Below are positions 34,103 through 42,689 of a DNA stretch of 64,000 bases, in pieces (within the stretch, counting starts at the first letter, position 1; each line of letters opens with the position of its first letter). This DNA comes from Devosia submarina (GTDB lineage Bacteria; Pseudomonadota; Alphaproteobacteria; Rhizobiales; Devosiaceae). The stretch is from the NCBI RefSeq assembly GCF_003056345.1, contig NZ_PYWB01000006.1:1-64000 (forward strand), in the 5' to 3' direction. Made by a program: the position numbers and the translations under genes. The notes below the pieces were generated by a model, which saw only the letters and a list, made by a program, of their open reading frames with translations, did no database searches and was not told the DNA's origin.

Positions 34103-34128
34103 AAGCGCGCTGAATTACCTGCGCGCTT
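34103..34128 (-). promoter_or_regulatory. Leader hairpin before proV
   Basis: AAGCGCGC and GCGCGCTT form a perfect 8-bp stem with a 10-base loop, 15 bases upstream of the proV ATG. Read on the minus strand, the stem is followed by TTTGTCTTTTGG, T-rich enough to act as an attenuator or to control access to the ribosome binding site, which is otherwise weak. The rest of the gap to 34395 shows nothing recognisable. Confidence 0.4.
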
Positions 34129-34395
34129 GTCAGTAAGTTTTAAGTTCTTCTTCCGGTGCAAATAGGTCATGCGCAATTGCTTGCAGCAAACGCGCTTCCA
34201 GTCCGCACAGCGATATCTCGAATAGGGGCAACCTATTGCACGAAGCCCTGCAGTTCAACCCTTCGTGGCAATTTTTTGACTTTGTAGAGGCAAGGCAGGC
34301 GCTTGCGAGATCATTCGGCGCGGGAAATTCTCCCGATGACGCGGTGGTTTACAGGGCTCAAAGCCCCGCTCATTGCGTGCGTGAGCGCAGGCCCT

Positions 34396-35577
34396 TTAGA
34401 GGGTCGAGGCAGGGTCCGGATCGGCTGAAGGGCAGGGAGGGTGATGTCGGGCAGGGGTGTCGGGCGCCCAGATCAAGGCCGTGCACATGATTGCGGCGAA
34501 GCTGGCCAGCGTTGGGGTGATGCCTGCAATATCCCATAGGGTGCCAAAGAGCGGAGCGCCTGCTGTTTGCCCCAGGGCGAGCAGCAAAAATGGCAGTCCC
34601 AGGCCAAGAGCAGGTTGGTCAGGGTAGAGCTCTATGCCCCATAGGAGAAGCACGCCGCTTGAGACGATATAGGCCAGGCCAAACATGGCCATGACCCCAA
34701 AGCCGATCGGGGCTGCGTGGCTTGCCAAGGCCAGGGCGATCAGCGAGAGCGCCATGCCGCCAATGGCGAGGCGGTGAATGCGCGCGGTGCCAAAGCGAAC
34801 GGTGAGCGCTCCCGTTGCTGCGCCGGCGATGCCGCCGGCTCCCAAGGTCATCCAAGCTATGGCGATCTGAAGGTCACTGAACTGCAGCTCCTCGCGCAGG
34901 ATATTTGCGCCAAAGGTCCATTTTGCCGTGCTGGCGGCTCCTGCCAAAAGGGCGCTGATGCATAGGGCGGCGGTGCCGGGGCGGCTTAGATGCCTTGGCG
35001 AAAGACGAGGACCATCATCGTTGCTTGAGCCTGCAGGCATGGCGAAATGGAGCCACACGGAAATAATGGCACCGATGCCAGCGAAGAGGATGTAGAGGCC
35101 CCGCCAGTCTGCAGGGAAAAGGAGGATTGCGGCTCCGGAGAAGATGATGCCTGCGGCCGTGCCGGAATTGATTGCGCCATTGGCCCGAGCGGCTGCTGCG
35201 TCACCAAGGGAGCGGGCCACGGCTGTTGCCAATGGCGGGGATGTCAGCCCAGTGCTTAGGCCCGCCAAAGCCATTGCGGCTCCAAGGCTCAAGGCCGAGT
35301 TTGCCGTGGCTGCGAGGGCCAGTCCGCCCGTGGCAACGGTGCCAGCAAAAACCGTAAGGAGGCGGGGGCTGAACCTGGTGCCGGCGAGCAATGTTGCCGT
35401 AATACCAAGGCAATAAGCGGCAAAGGCGCTGCCGCCGATCCATCCGGCACTCGCAGCGCTTATGGCGAGGTCGGCGCGGATATCGGACAGCATCAGCCCA
35501 TAGGCAAAGCGTGCCAAACCATAGGTAAGGGCGGTGAGGGCAAAGCCGGCGGCAACAAGGTTGAGCTTGCCATTCAT
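34396..35577 (-). CDS. MFS transporter, YbfB-like
   Basis: The 393-residue membrane protein has about twelve helices and the start ALTYGLARFAYGLMLSDIR, the signature of YbfB/YjiJ-type MFS proteins. AGWIGGSAFAAYCLG and GLSTGLTSPPLATAVA follow the family pattern. The C-terminus has a Pro/His-rich tail (RHHPPCPSADPDP). The ATG overlaps the stop of the TetR gene by four bases, so the exporter is probably induced by a compound sensed by that repressor. The substrate is unknown. Confidence 0.85.
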   Translation of the reverse strand: MNGKLNLVAAGFALTALTYGLARFAYGLMLSDIRADLAISAASAGWIGGSAFAAYCLGITATLLAGTRFSPRLLTVFAGTVATGGLALAATANSALSLGAAMALAGLSTGLTSPPLATAVARSLGDAAAARANGAINSGTAAGIIFSGAAILLFPADWRGLYILFAGIGAIISVWLHFAMPAGSSNDDGPRLSPRHLSRPGTAALCISALLAGAASTAKWTFGANILREELQFSDLQIAIAWMTLGAGGIAGAATGALTVRFGTARIHRLAIGGMALSLIALALASHAAPIGFGVMAMFGLAYIVSSGVLLLWGIELYPDQPALGLGLPFLLLALGQTAGAPLFGTLWDIAGITPTLASFAAIMCTALIWAPDTPARHHPPCPSADPDPASTL

Positions 35578-36119
35578 TTGGCTTGCCCCCTTGCCATGGC
35601 CAGGAGGGCTTTTGCAGCCTGCTTGGCCTGCCTGACGACAGCGTTCTCAGAAACGCTGGCGGCGGCCGTGGCGCCTTCAAAGAGGAGCCAAACCTGCATG
35701 GTCAGGGACGGGTTCTCTTGCCCGAGACTGAGTGCTATGCGCCGGGCAATCTCGCGCTCGAACTCCTGTTTCTGCCGGCGAACGAGCGCCACGATTTCGG
35801 GGCTGGCGCCGGCATATTCGCTGCGGGCCCGAAGCAGCATGCAGCCGCGCGCGCCATGCTCGTCCAGCCATTGTTCCAGCTGGTCAAAGATATCGCCGAC
35901 AGGGTCGTCAGGCTCGGTATCTTCAAGTCGCTGCATGAACTGGCGGTGCCGTTTCTCGAGGACGGCTTGGACCAGTTCGCCACGCGAGCTGAAATGCTTG
36001 TAGAGCGTGCGCGTCGACACGCCCGATGGTGCCAGTACAGCATCGACCCCAGTGCCTCTGAACCCGTTTGCTTCAAAGATTTTGCTGGCGGCTTCAATGA
36101 TGCTATCGCGCTTGTCCAT
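35574..36119 (-). CDS. TetR-family transcriptional regulator
   Basis: The 181-residue protein has a TetR helix-turn-helix (IIEAASKIFEANGFRGTGVDAVLAPSGVSTRTLYKHFSSR) and a C-terminal ligand domain with RGCMLLRARSEYAG. Proteins with this ending often respond to small organic compounds. It is co-transcribed with the MFS gene through a four-base overlap, and a 20-bp palindrome ending nine bases upstream of its start is the likely autoregulatory operator. Confidence 0.9.
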   Translation of the reverse strand: MDKRDSIIEAASKIFEANGFRGTGVDAVLAPSGVSTRTLYKHFSSRGELVQAVLEKRHRQFMQRLEDTEPDDPVGDIFDQLEQWLDEHGARGCMLLRARSEYAGASPEIVALVRRQKQEFEREIARRIALSLGQENPSLTMQVWLLFEGATAAASVSENAVVRQAKQAAKALLAMARGQAK

Positions 36120-36128
36120 GCGCAGGAG

Positions 36129-36148
36129 TGTAAAGCGGGCGTTTTACA
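36129..36148. promoter_or_regulatory. Probable TetR operator
   Basis: TGTAAAGCGGGCGTTTTACA is a 20-bp imperfect palindrome, 8 of 10 pairs matching and TGTAAA/TTTACA at the ends. It ends nine bases before the TetR start. Size and place fit a TetR-dimer site. Confidence 0.6.
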
Positions 36149-36233
36149 TGTCAACCTGCCGGTGGCATGGTTTGGGCGTGTTCGACGCTGGCCTGTTTAG
36201 CCGCGGATTGTCTAAAACCGGTTGGCGGGGGAG

Positions 36234-37051
36234 CTAGGTGCGTTTGGTCTCGCGCTCGACCGGCACGGGATTGGCGAATGATTCCGTGTCCGTGACAAAG
36301 CCCCAGCAGTTCTTGGCGTTGAATACGACAGCTTGCTGGCAATAGTCTGGGCTTGACGTGGCGCATGCATCTTCGAGAAGGACGGCGTTGTAGTCGCGGA
36401 AATAAGCGTCTTCCATAGTGGTGGTGACGCATTGGTCTATGTTTACGCCGGCAAGGAACAAGGTGCTTACCCCTTGCGTGCGCAGCACTTGATCGAGATG
36501 GGTGCCGTAGAAGCCGCTCATGCGGACCTTCTCGACATGGATATCTTCCTCGTCCATCAAGGGCTTGAGTTCATCCACCATCTCTGCGCCCCAGGAGCCT
36601 TTTGTCAGAACGGGCCCGTTCTCGAGGTCCTGGCCAATGCCTGTCTGGTCTGGCTTGTGCTTGAAGGAATAGAGAGTAGGCGGGCCGAGGTTTCGCAGGT
36701 CTGGGCGATTGTGCCAGTAAACCCAGATGACCCACATGCCATGCTTGCGTGCTGCCTTGACGGCACGCTGCACTCGGGGATTGCCTTGCGGCAGCGCTGA
36801 TAATCTAGACCCGAGCGGTCGGTCCATCCGCCAGGGGTGCAGAAGTCGTTTTGCATGTCGATGACGACCAGCGCGCCGCGGGACAGATCATCCACAAAGG
36901 GCATCAGATCGGCCTGGAAGCGGAATAATTGGCCGGCATTCTGGTGGGGTGCGAGGTCCATATGGTCTCCGTGCAGGTGCCAGCGATCCGTGCCGGACGC
37001 GAGCTGCACGCCGCCATTCTCGGTTCGGCTATAGATGGTGCGACGGGGCAT
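36234..37051 (-). pseudogene. Cysteine hydrolase (isochorismatase family), frameshifted
   Basis: The N-terminal part, from the ATG at 37051 (AAGGAG upstream), reads GALVVIDMQNDFCTPGGWTD and LDYQRCRKAIP. Near 36777 the frame changes; the next frame continues RVQRAVKAARKHGMWVIWVY, GPVLTKGSWGAEMVDELKP, KVRMSGFYGTHLDQ and GVNIDQCVTTTMEDA to the stop at 36234. The catalytic Asp (VVIDMQNDF), Lys and Cys (DQCV) are all present when the frames are joined, as in RutB and N-carbamoylsarcosine amidase relatives. One base is missing at ATCCCCGAG. Apart from this the protein is complete (about 271 residues), so error in the sequence is possible. Confidence 0.85.
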
Positions 37052-37111
37052 GGAGGTGCGCTCCTTGTTGTTGTTGTCTTGACTTGATCAATGGCGGCAG
37101 AGCCGGGAAGC

Positions 37112-37291
37112 TCAGTTCGGGTCGTCCGTGGCCTCGTTCAGGCCGGGCGTGACTGCATCGCCGGGCAAATCGGAACGCGTTTCGGAGCTTTGATCTTCTT
37201 TTCGTCTCATCGGAGCCGGGTGGGACGCGATATCCCTTTCGATCTGGTTGTCGTTCGAGCTCTGGATGCTATCGGAGCGCTGTTCGCCCAT
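37112..37291 (-). CDS. Small hydrophilic protein, unknown
   Basis: A 59-codon frame starts at an ATG with AAGGAGA upstream. The product MGEQRSDSIQSSNDNQIERD and following residues is polar, rich in Asp, Ser, Gln and Arg, with no hydrophobic segment; it is probably disordered. It follows the DUF3008 gene by 43 bases and, as the sequence stands, lies in the same reading frame, so the two could also be read as one 136-residue protein. I do not recognise it. Confidence 0.45.
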   Translation of the reverse strand: MGEQRSDSIQSSNDNQIERDIASHPAPMRRKEDQSSETRSDLPGDAVTPGLNEATDDPN

Positions 37292-37334
37292 TGCGGTTCT
37301 CCTTGGATATAAGCCTGTCAGGTGCTGTCTGCGG

Positions 37335-37522
37335 CTAGGATTTGGATGCGTGTTCAGGCTTCCCTTGCGCTTGGTGGCGGCGAGGTCGTGCAACTGCTTT
37401 TCACTCATGGATTTGTACATCGACTTGGATGCACCCTGCAGATCGCTGACCTTTGTGTCGCCTTCCTTGGCGGAAAGGGCAGCGCCGGCCGCCTTCTGCT
37501 GCGCTTTGGATTTGGCTGGCAT
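37335..37522 (-). pseudogene. DUF3008 family small protein, frameshifted near its end
   Basis: The ATG at 37522 follows GGAGG. The product starts MPAKSKAQQKAAGAALSAK and goes on with GASKSMYKSMSEKQLHDLAA, the DUF3008 pattern of small basic proteins of unknown role. After TKRKG the frame departs. One frame over, the expected ending KPEHASKS and a TAG (37335-37337) follow at once, giving a 62-residue protein of normal length. One base seems lost at AAGGGAAG near 37363. As written, translation would instead run on into the next small gene. Confidence 0.75.
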
Positions 37523-37645
37523 GGGATCCTCCGTGGTCAGCCATTCAATCCGCAGGCGGCGCCCAGGTTCCGGCTGAAACACCGTGCGGGGGGCTGGCGA
37601 AGTGAAGGCGCGAGGAGGGTGAGCTAGAGCTATGAACCTACTGCG

Positions 37646-38416
37646 CTAGCCGAGCTTGATCCAGGTTGGTGCATGATCGCTTGCCTTGTCCCAGCCCCTG
37701 ACATGCCGATCAACTCCAGCCTCGACCATGCGCTTGGCGAGGTCGGGGGAGAGGAGCAGGTGATCGATGCGCAGGCCGGCGTCGCGGCCGAAGGCGTTCC
37801 GGAAATAGTCCCAGAAAGTATAGACGCGCTCGTCCGGATGCATGTGGCGCAGGGCATCGGTCCAGCCTTGGGCGACCAGTTGCCCAAAGGCTTGCCTTAC
37901 TTCGGGGCGAAACAGGGCGTCTTTAACCCAGCGCTCGGGCTTGTAGACGTCAAGATCCGTAGGCATGACGTTGTAGTCACCGGCAAGAACTATTGGCAGG
38001 CCGCTGGCCAGAAGGCCTTTTGCATGGGCCTGAAGCCGCTCGAACCATTGAAGCTTGTAGTCGAATTTGGGACCCGGGGCCGGGTTCCCGTTGGGCAGAT
38101 AGAGGCAGCCGATCAGGATGCCGTTGACCGCCGCTTCAAGGTAGCGGCTTTGCTGATCGGCAGGATCGCCGGGCAAGCCGCGCCGGGTTTCAACCGGCAC
38201 TGTTCCGCGGGCGAGAATGGCAACGCCGTTCCAGCTTTTCTGCCCGTGCCAGATCGCGCCATAGCCAGCGTCCTCAATCGCCGCGGTGGGAAAGCGTTCA
38301 TCGGGCGCCTTCAGCTCCTGCAGGCACACAGCGTCAGGCTTGGCTTCTTCGAGCCAGCGCAGGAGGATAGGCAGGCGGCCGTTGATGCCGTTGACGTTGA
38401 AGGTCGCGATCTTCAT
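37646..38416 (-). CDS. xthA: Exodeoxyribonuclease III
   Basis: The 256-residue enzyme is an AP endonuclease and 3'-exonuclease of the ExoIII family acting in base-excision repair. Landmarks are MKIATFNVNGINGRL at the start, CLQELKAPDERFP (metal-binding Glu), LAGDYNVMP (Asp and Asn of the active site), GLRIDHLLLSPDLA and the final WDKASDHAPTWIKL with the catalytic Asp-His. Length is normal. It lies 15 bases downstream of the SDR gene in the same direction, which may be chance. Confidence 0.93.
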   Translation of the reverse strand: MKIATFNVNGINGRLPILLRWLEEAKPDAVCLQELKAPDERFPTAAIEDAGYGAIWHGQKSWNGVAILARGTVPVETRRGLPGDPADQQSRYLEAAVNGILIGCLYLPNGNPAPGPKFDYKLQWFERLQAHAKGLLASGLPIVLAGDYNVMPTDLDVYKPERWVKDALFRPEVRQAFGQLVAQGWTDALRHMHPDERVYTFWDYFRNAFGRDAGLRIDHLLLSPDLAKRMVEAGVDRHVRGWDKASDHAPTWIKLG

Positions 38417-38431
38417 GGGCGTGGCCGACGG

Positions 38432-39202
38432 CTAGGTGTTGGCCCAGCCGCCATCGACGAGGAATTGCTGCGCCGAGATCATGGCGCTGTCATCGGCCGC
38501 CAGGAACAGCGCCATGCGCGCAACATCGTCGGGATAGACGCGGCCGGCGAGAGCCTGCTGCTCATCGATCAAGACTTCGGCCTTGCTGTCCACCCAATGG
38601 GTCAGCTGGCGTTCGGTCATGATCCAGCCCGGCACAAGCGTATTCACCCGGATGCCGTGCTTGCCCAACTCGCGGGCCATGGCACGCGTGAGGCCATGGG
38701 CGGCGGCCTTGGCGGTCTCATAGACGGGTATGCTGGGCGACATGATCATCCAGCTAATGGAGCCAGTGTTGATGATCGAACCGCGCTTGGCCTTGATCAT
38801 GCCCGGGGCGACCGCCTGGGTGGCAAAGAAAGAGTGCTTGAGATTGACCGCCATGCGATCGTCCCAATAGGCCGGAGTAACCTCGCTCCATTCATGGCGC
38901 TGGTCGTGTGCTGCATTGTTGACCAGCACCAGGGCGTCGCCATGGTACGTCGCAAACTCGTTTATGGCGGCTTGATAAGCTTCGATGTTTGTGATGTCGC
39001 AGGGGGCAAATTGCACAGTGTGGCCAAGCGAACCCAGTTCCTGAGCCAGAGCATCGCCGCGCTCGGCCTGAATGTCGACGAAGCCGACCTTGGCGCCTTG
39101 TTCCGCGAACCGGCGCACCAGCGATTCGCCAATGCCTGAGGCCCCACCCGAGATCACCACCGGAACGCCATGAAGGCTCGGGTAGCGCGCAGTATTCGTC
39201 AT
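38432..39202 (-). CDS. SDR-family sugar or polyol dehydrogenase
   Basis: The 256-residue protein is a classical SDR: ISGGASGIGESLVR binds NAD(P), VDIQAERG has the Asp favouring NAD, NNAAHD is the structural motif, Ser in INTGSISWM and YETAK form the active site. It resembles sugar 1-dehydrogenases of the galactose or arabinose type. It lies 21 bases downstream of the GntR regulator and divergent from the aldehyde dehydrogenase and sugar ABC importer, so it probably oxidises the imported sugar or a derived alcohol. Confidence 0.85.
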   Translation of the reverse strand: MTNTARYPSLHGVPVVISGGASGIGESLVRRFAEQGAKVGFVDIQAERGDALAQELGSLGHTVQFAPCDITNIEAYQAAINEFATYHGDALVLVNNAAHDQRHEWSEVTPAYWDDRMAVNLKHSFFATQAVAPGMIKAKRGSIINTGSISWMIMSPSIPVYETAKAAAHGLTRAMARELGKHGIRVNTLVPGWIMTERQLTHWVDSKAEVLIDEQQALAGRVYPDDVARMALFLAADDSAMISAQQFLVDGGWANT

Positions 39203-39223
39203 GAGGAAGGCTCCGTCCGTGGT

Positions 39224-39907
39224 CTAGATAAAGAGGCTGGAGTGCTGCGACTCAAGGTCGGGGAGGTCATCCAGGATGCTGCCCAGATGGTGGGCCATGG
39301 CTTGCTTGGCGCCCTCCACATCATGGGCGTCGATCGCCTCCATGATCGCCTTGTGCTCGCGAACACGACGCTGCATATCGGCTTCGCTCTGCAGTGTCAT
39401 GTTGCAGACACGGTCCATGTGCGTTTTCATGTCGGCAATCGCAATCCAGGCGATGCCAACGCCAGCGCCAGTTGCGATGGCGATGTGAAAGGCTTCATCG
39501 TGCTCACGAAAGCCGGGATGGTCGAGCCGGGAAGCGGCTTCTTCCTGCTTCACCAGCAGGCTCGCTATGCGCTTGCGCTGCCATGCATCAAACGACTGGG
39601 CGGCCCGGGCAACAACGGCAATCTCGACAGATTGGCGCACGAACAACGCCTCGGTCATTTCCTTTGCCGAGATGCGGGCGACTACCGTGCCGCGATGCGG
39701 GCGAATTTCGATCAGCCGGGAATTGGCCAGCCTGATCAGGGCTTCGCGTACAGGCTGGCGCGATACCCCCAAGCGGGTGGCAATCTCCTGTTCGGATAGG
39801 CGCGAGCCGGGCAGAAGTTCAAGATCGATGATCGCGCGTCGCAGATCCTTCTCGATCGAAGCCGCAGCGCTTTCAGCAGTGTCCGTCGCCTGCATGTCCA
39901 AAGTCAT
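39224..39907 (-). CDS. GntR-family (FadR/FCD) transcriptional regulator
   Basis: The 227-residue protein has a winged helix (LRRAIIDLELLPGSRLSEQEIATRLGVSRQPVREALIRL) and an FCD ligand domain whose metal-binding Asp/His pattern is seen in EHDEAFHIAIA and REHKAIMEAIDAHD. FCD regulators often sense sugar acids. The ATG at 39907 has GGCGAG upstream; the domain starts about 20 codons in. It is divergent from the aldehyde dehydrogenase gene with three operator-like repeats between them, so it probably controls both sides. Confidence 0.88.
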   Translation of the reverse strand: MTLDMQATDTAESAAASIEKDLRRAIIDLELLPGSRLSEQEIATRLGVSRQPVREALIRLANSRLIEIRPHRGTVVARISAKEMTEALFVRQSVEIAVVARAAQSFDAWQRKRIASLLVKQEEAASRLDHPGFREHDEAFHIAIATGAGVGIAWIAIADMKTHMDRVCNMTLQSEADMQRRVREHKAIMEAIDAHDVEGAKQAMAHHLGSILDDLPDLESQHSSLFI

Positions 39908-39947
39908 ACTACATCTCGCCTTCGCCATTGACAGGCATCGGCACCAT

Positions 39948-39973
39948 CCATACGGTACCATACAATTCCATAC
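39948..39973. promoter_or_regulatory. Three phased CCATAC repeats, probable GntR operator
   Basis: CCATAC occurs at 39948, 39958 and 39968, exactly 10 bases apart, so the copies lie on one face of the helix. Between the first two is the palindrome GGTACC. They lie 41 bases before the GntR start and 59 before the dehydrogenase start. Confidence 0.55.
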
Positions 39974-40031
39974 CGGACGCGTTTAAACGGGTCCACTACT
40001 AAGGGGAGGGTGGATCTAATCCGCCGACACG

Positions 40032-41567
40032 ATGGGCATTCACGCGAGCTTTCAGAACAATTTCATTGCCCCGAACCTTAGTGATGCGCGGCTTGCGAGT
40101 AAACGCGCATACCGGATGGTTATTGACGGGAAATCAGCAGATGCATTGTCCGGCAAGCTGATCGAGCGGGAAAGCCCGGGGCATCGCGGCAGCATTGTCG
40201 GCGAGTGGCCCGCCGGCAGCACGGCAGATGCGGCGCTGGCCATCGGCGCCGCACGGCGCGCGTTTGATGATGGCCGCTGGCCGCAGATGAGTGGCGCCGA
40301 GCGCTCCACCATTCTTCATGCCGTGGCGGCCAAGATCCTGGAGCATGTTGAGGAGCTGGCGCTTGTTGAATGCCTGGAAACGGGCAAGCCGCTGCACCAG
40401 GCCCGTGGCGAGATCGGCTATTGCGCCGACTTGTGGACCTATGCCGCCGGCCAGTGCCGGGGCTTGGAAGGCGATACCCATAATGCAATTGGCGCCAATC
40501 GGCTGGGGATCGTGCTGCGCGAGCCCGCGGGCGTGGTGGGCATCATCACGCCCTGGAACTTCCCCTTCATTATCGTGTCCGAACGCGTGCCGTGGGCGCT
40601 AGGTGCAGGCTGCACTGTTGTTGTGAAACCCAGTGAATTTACGTCCGGCACGACGATCAGGCTGGCTGAGCTTGCGCTGGAAGCAGGCCTGCCGGCTGGT
40701 GTCTTCAACGTGGTAACCGGTTATGGACCGGAGGCTGGCCAGCCCCTGGCGGAAGACCCGCGCGTCGACGTGTTGGCCTTTACCGGCTCTGTCCGCGTAG
40801 GCACGCAGCTCGCGAGCATTGCCGCTGGTGGCGTCAAGCGCGTTGGCCTGGAGCTGGGCGGCAAGGGTCCCCAGATCGTTTTTGCCGATGCCGATCTTGA
40901 AGCTGCAGCCGATGGCATTGCTTACGGAGTGTATCATAACGCCGGCCAATGCTGCATTTCAGGTAGCCGCCTGATCGTTGAGAATTCCATTCGCCCAGCA
41001 TTGCTGGAGCGCCTGCTTGAGCTCTCCCGCCGTCTGCCGTTCGGTGATCCGCTGGCACAGCAAACCCGTTTCGGCGCCATGGTGTCGCGGCCGCATATCG
41101 AGAAGGTTGCGAGCTATGTGTCGGCAGGCGTGCAGGAAGGTGCCGAACTGCTGCTTGGCGGCGACATGGTGGCGGCAAGCTCGGGCAATTTCTTTGCGCC
41201 AACAGTGTTCGACAAGGTCCGGCCCGACATGCGGATTGCGCAGGAGGAAATCTTCGGTCCGGTGCTCGCCACGATAGGGTTCGATACGCGCGAGGAGGCG
41301 GTCGCTCTGGCCAATGGCACGGCTTTCGGCCTGTCGGCCAGTGTCTGGTCCAGGGACCTCGAGACCGCCATCCAAACCACGCGCAAGCTGCGTGCGGGCA
41401 GATGCTGGATCAATTCGGTGATCGACGGCACGCCTGAAATGCCGATCGGTGGCTACAAAAAGAGTGGCACGGGCCGTGAGCTGGGCCGCTATGGCTTTGA
41501 CGAATATTCCCAGTTCAAAGGTCTGCACATGACCCTTGGCCGGGGGGAGCCCTGGTTCCAGCACTGA
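40032..41567 (+). CDS. NAD(P)-dependent aldehyde dehydrogenase
   Basis: The 511-residue enzyme oxidises an aldehyde to the acid. ITPWNFPFIIVSERVPWALGAG and VKPSEFTSGTTIRLAEL build the cofactor site, LELGGKGPQIVFADAD has the general-base Glu, GQCCISGSRLIVE the catalytic Cys, and EEIFGPVL is the family signature. Length is normal for a betaine or sugar aldehyde type, and the substrate is probably a derivative of the sugar imported by the ABC system downstream. The ATG at 40032 has only a distant purine-rich site (GGGGAGGGTGG). Confidence 0.9.
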   Translation: MGIHASFQNNFIAPNLSDARLASKRAYRMVIDGKSADALSGKLIERESPGHRGSIVGEWPAGSTADAALAIGAARRAFDDGRWPQMSGAERSTILHAVAAKILEHVEELALVECLETGKPLHQARGEIGYCADLWTYAAGQCRGLEGDTHNAIGANRLGIVLREPAGVVGIITPWNFPFIIVSERVPWALGAGCTVVVKPSEFTSGTTIRLAELALEAGLPAGVFNVVTGYGPEAGQPLAEDPRVDVLAFTGSVRVGTQLASIAAGGVKRVGLELGGKGPQIVFADADLEAAADGIAYGVYHNAGQCCISGSRLIVENSIRPALLERLLELSRRLPFGDPLAQQTRFGAMVSRPHIEKVASYVSAGVQEGAELLLGGDMVAASSGNFFAPTVFDKVRPDMRIAQEEIFGPVLATIGFDTREEAVALANGTAFGLSASVWSRDLETAIQTTRKLRAGRCWINSVIDGTPEMPIGGYKKSGTGRELGRYGFDEYSQFKGLHMTLGRGEPWFQH

Positions 41568-41625
41568 GGAGGGCTGGAGCTGGACCAGAGATCGGCGGGG
41601 CGATCTTTGGTTGGAAGCACATTTC

Positions 41626-41652
41626 AAAGCGGGACCTGAGGAGGCCCGCTTT
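41626..41652 (+). terminator. Hairpin between dehydrogenase and binding-protein genes
   Basis: AAAGCGGG and CCCGCTTT form a perfect 8-bp stem with an 11-base loop, ending 20 bases before the start of the binding-protein gene. AATTAAAG follows, so termination would be partial at best. It may help set the higher level of the binding protein by protecting its message. Confidence 0.45.
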
Positions 41653-41672
41653 AATTAAAGGGAGGAGTTTAC

Positions 41673-42632
41673 ATGCATAGGTACATTTCGAAAGCGGCTT
41701 TGCTTGCGAGCTGCGCATTGTTCGTCTCGGCAGGGGCCGTCATGGCGCAGGATCAGGAAAAGGTCTCTGCGACCATGATTATCTATCTTGATCCAAGCGT
41801 GCAGTTCTTCAATCCGGTGGTCAAAGGCGCACAAGATGCGGCTGCGGCCTTCAATGTCGATCTGGATGTGCAATACGCCAACAATGATCCGGTTCGGCAG
41901 AACGATCTGATTGAGAGCGCGGTGGCGACAGGCGTGGATGGGATAGCGGTGTCCATCTCGAGCTCCGATGCGTTCGACGACAGCATCTGCGCCGCCGTTG
42001 AAGCAGGGATCACTGTTGTCGGCTTCAACAATGATGATCTGGAAGGCGCCGAAGGCAATTGCCGCCACTCCTATGTCGGTATGGATGAGTTCGCTTCTGG
42101 TTACGAATTGGGCCAACGGATGATCGAGCAGTTCGGCCTCAAGGAAGGCGATACCGTCTTCAATCCCCGGGAAATCCCAGAGGCGAGCTTTGCCGTAGCG
42201 CGTGGTGGTGGCATCGAGAAGGCGATGAGCGAAGCCGGCATCAAGGTAGAAACGGTGCGTGCGGGGCTCGACCCGGCTGAGGCGCAGAACATCATGGCGC
42301 AAGCACTGATCGCCAATCCAGACATCAAGGCAGTTTTTGGAACAGGTTCTGTAACGTCAACCGTCGGTGCGGGGGCGATCGCGGACGCAGGTGTCGACGT
42401 TCCGTTTGGCGGCTTTGACCTTGCAGTGGAGATTGTCGACGCGGTGGAAACCGGCAAGATGTTCGCTACCATGGACCAGCAACCCTATCTGCAGGGCTAT
42501 TATCCCATCGCGCAGATCGCGATGGCCGCACGCTACGGGCTCACACCCACGGATGTGGACACAGGGCAGGGTGCGTTCCTCGACCAGGCACGCATCAGCG
42601 CGGTGAAGCCTTTTATCGGCACCTATCGCTAG
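41673..42632 (+). CDS. Sugar ABC transporter substrate-binding protein (RbsB/FrcB type)
   Basis: The 319-residue protein is exported by the signal peptide ending at AVMAQD and has the periplasmic-binding-protein I fold used for ribose, fructose, inositol and similar sugars. Segments ATMIIYLDPSVQFFNPVVKG, GVDGIAVSISSSDAF and ITVVGFNNDD follow the pattern of the family, and FATMDQQPYLQGYYPIAQI is the usual hinge region. GGAGGAG lies upstream of the ATG. With the permease and single-domain ATPase downstream, the order is that of FrcBCA. Confidence 0.87.
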   Translation: MHRYISKAALLASCALFVSAGAVMAQDQEKVSATMIIYLDPSVQFFNPVVKGAQDAAAAFNVDLDVQYANNDPVRQNDLIESAVATGVDGIAVSISSSDAFDDSICAAVEAGITVVGFNNDDLEGAEGNCRHSYVGMDEFASGYELGQRMIEQFGLKEGDTVFNPREIPEASFAVARGGGIEKAMSEAGIKVETVRAGLDPAEAQNIMAQALIANPDIKAVFGTGSVTSTVGAGAIADAGVDVPFGGFDLAVEIVDAVETGKMFATMDQQPYLQGYYPIAQIAMAARYGLTPTDVDTGQGAFLDQARISAVKPFIGTYR

Positions 42633-42689
42633 CAACAGCCGCCCTGGCCGCAAGGTCGGGGCATTGTTTCTCCAATAGTGGATCTGACC

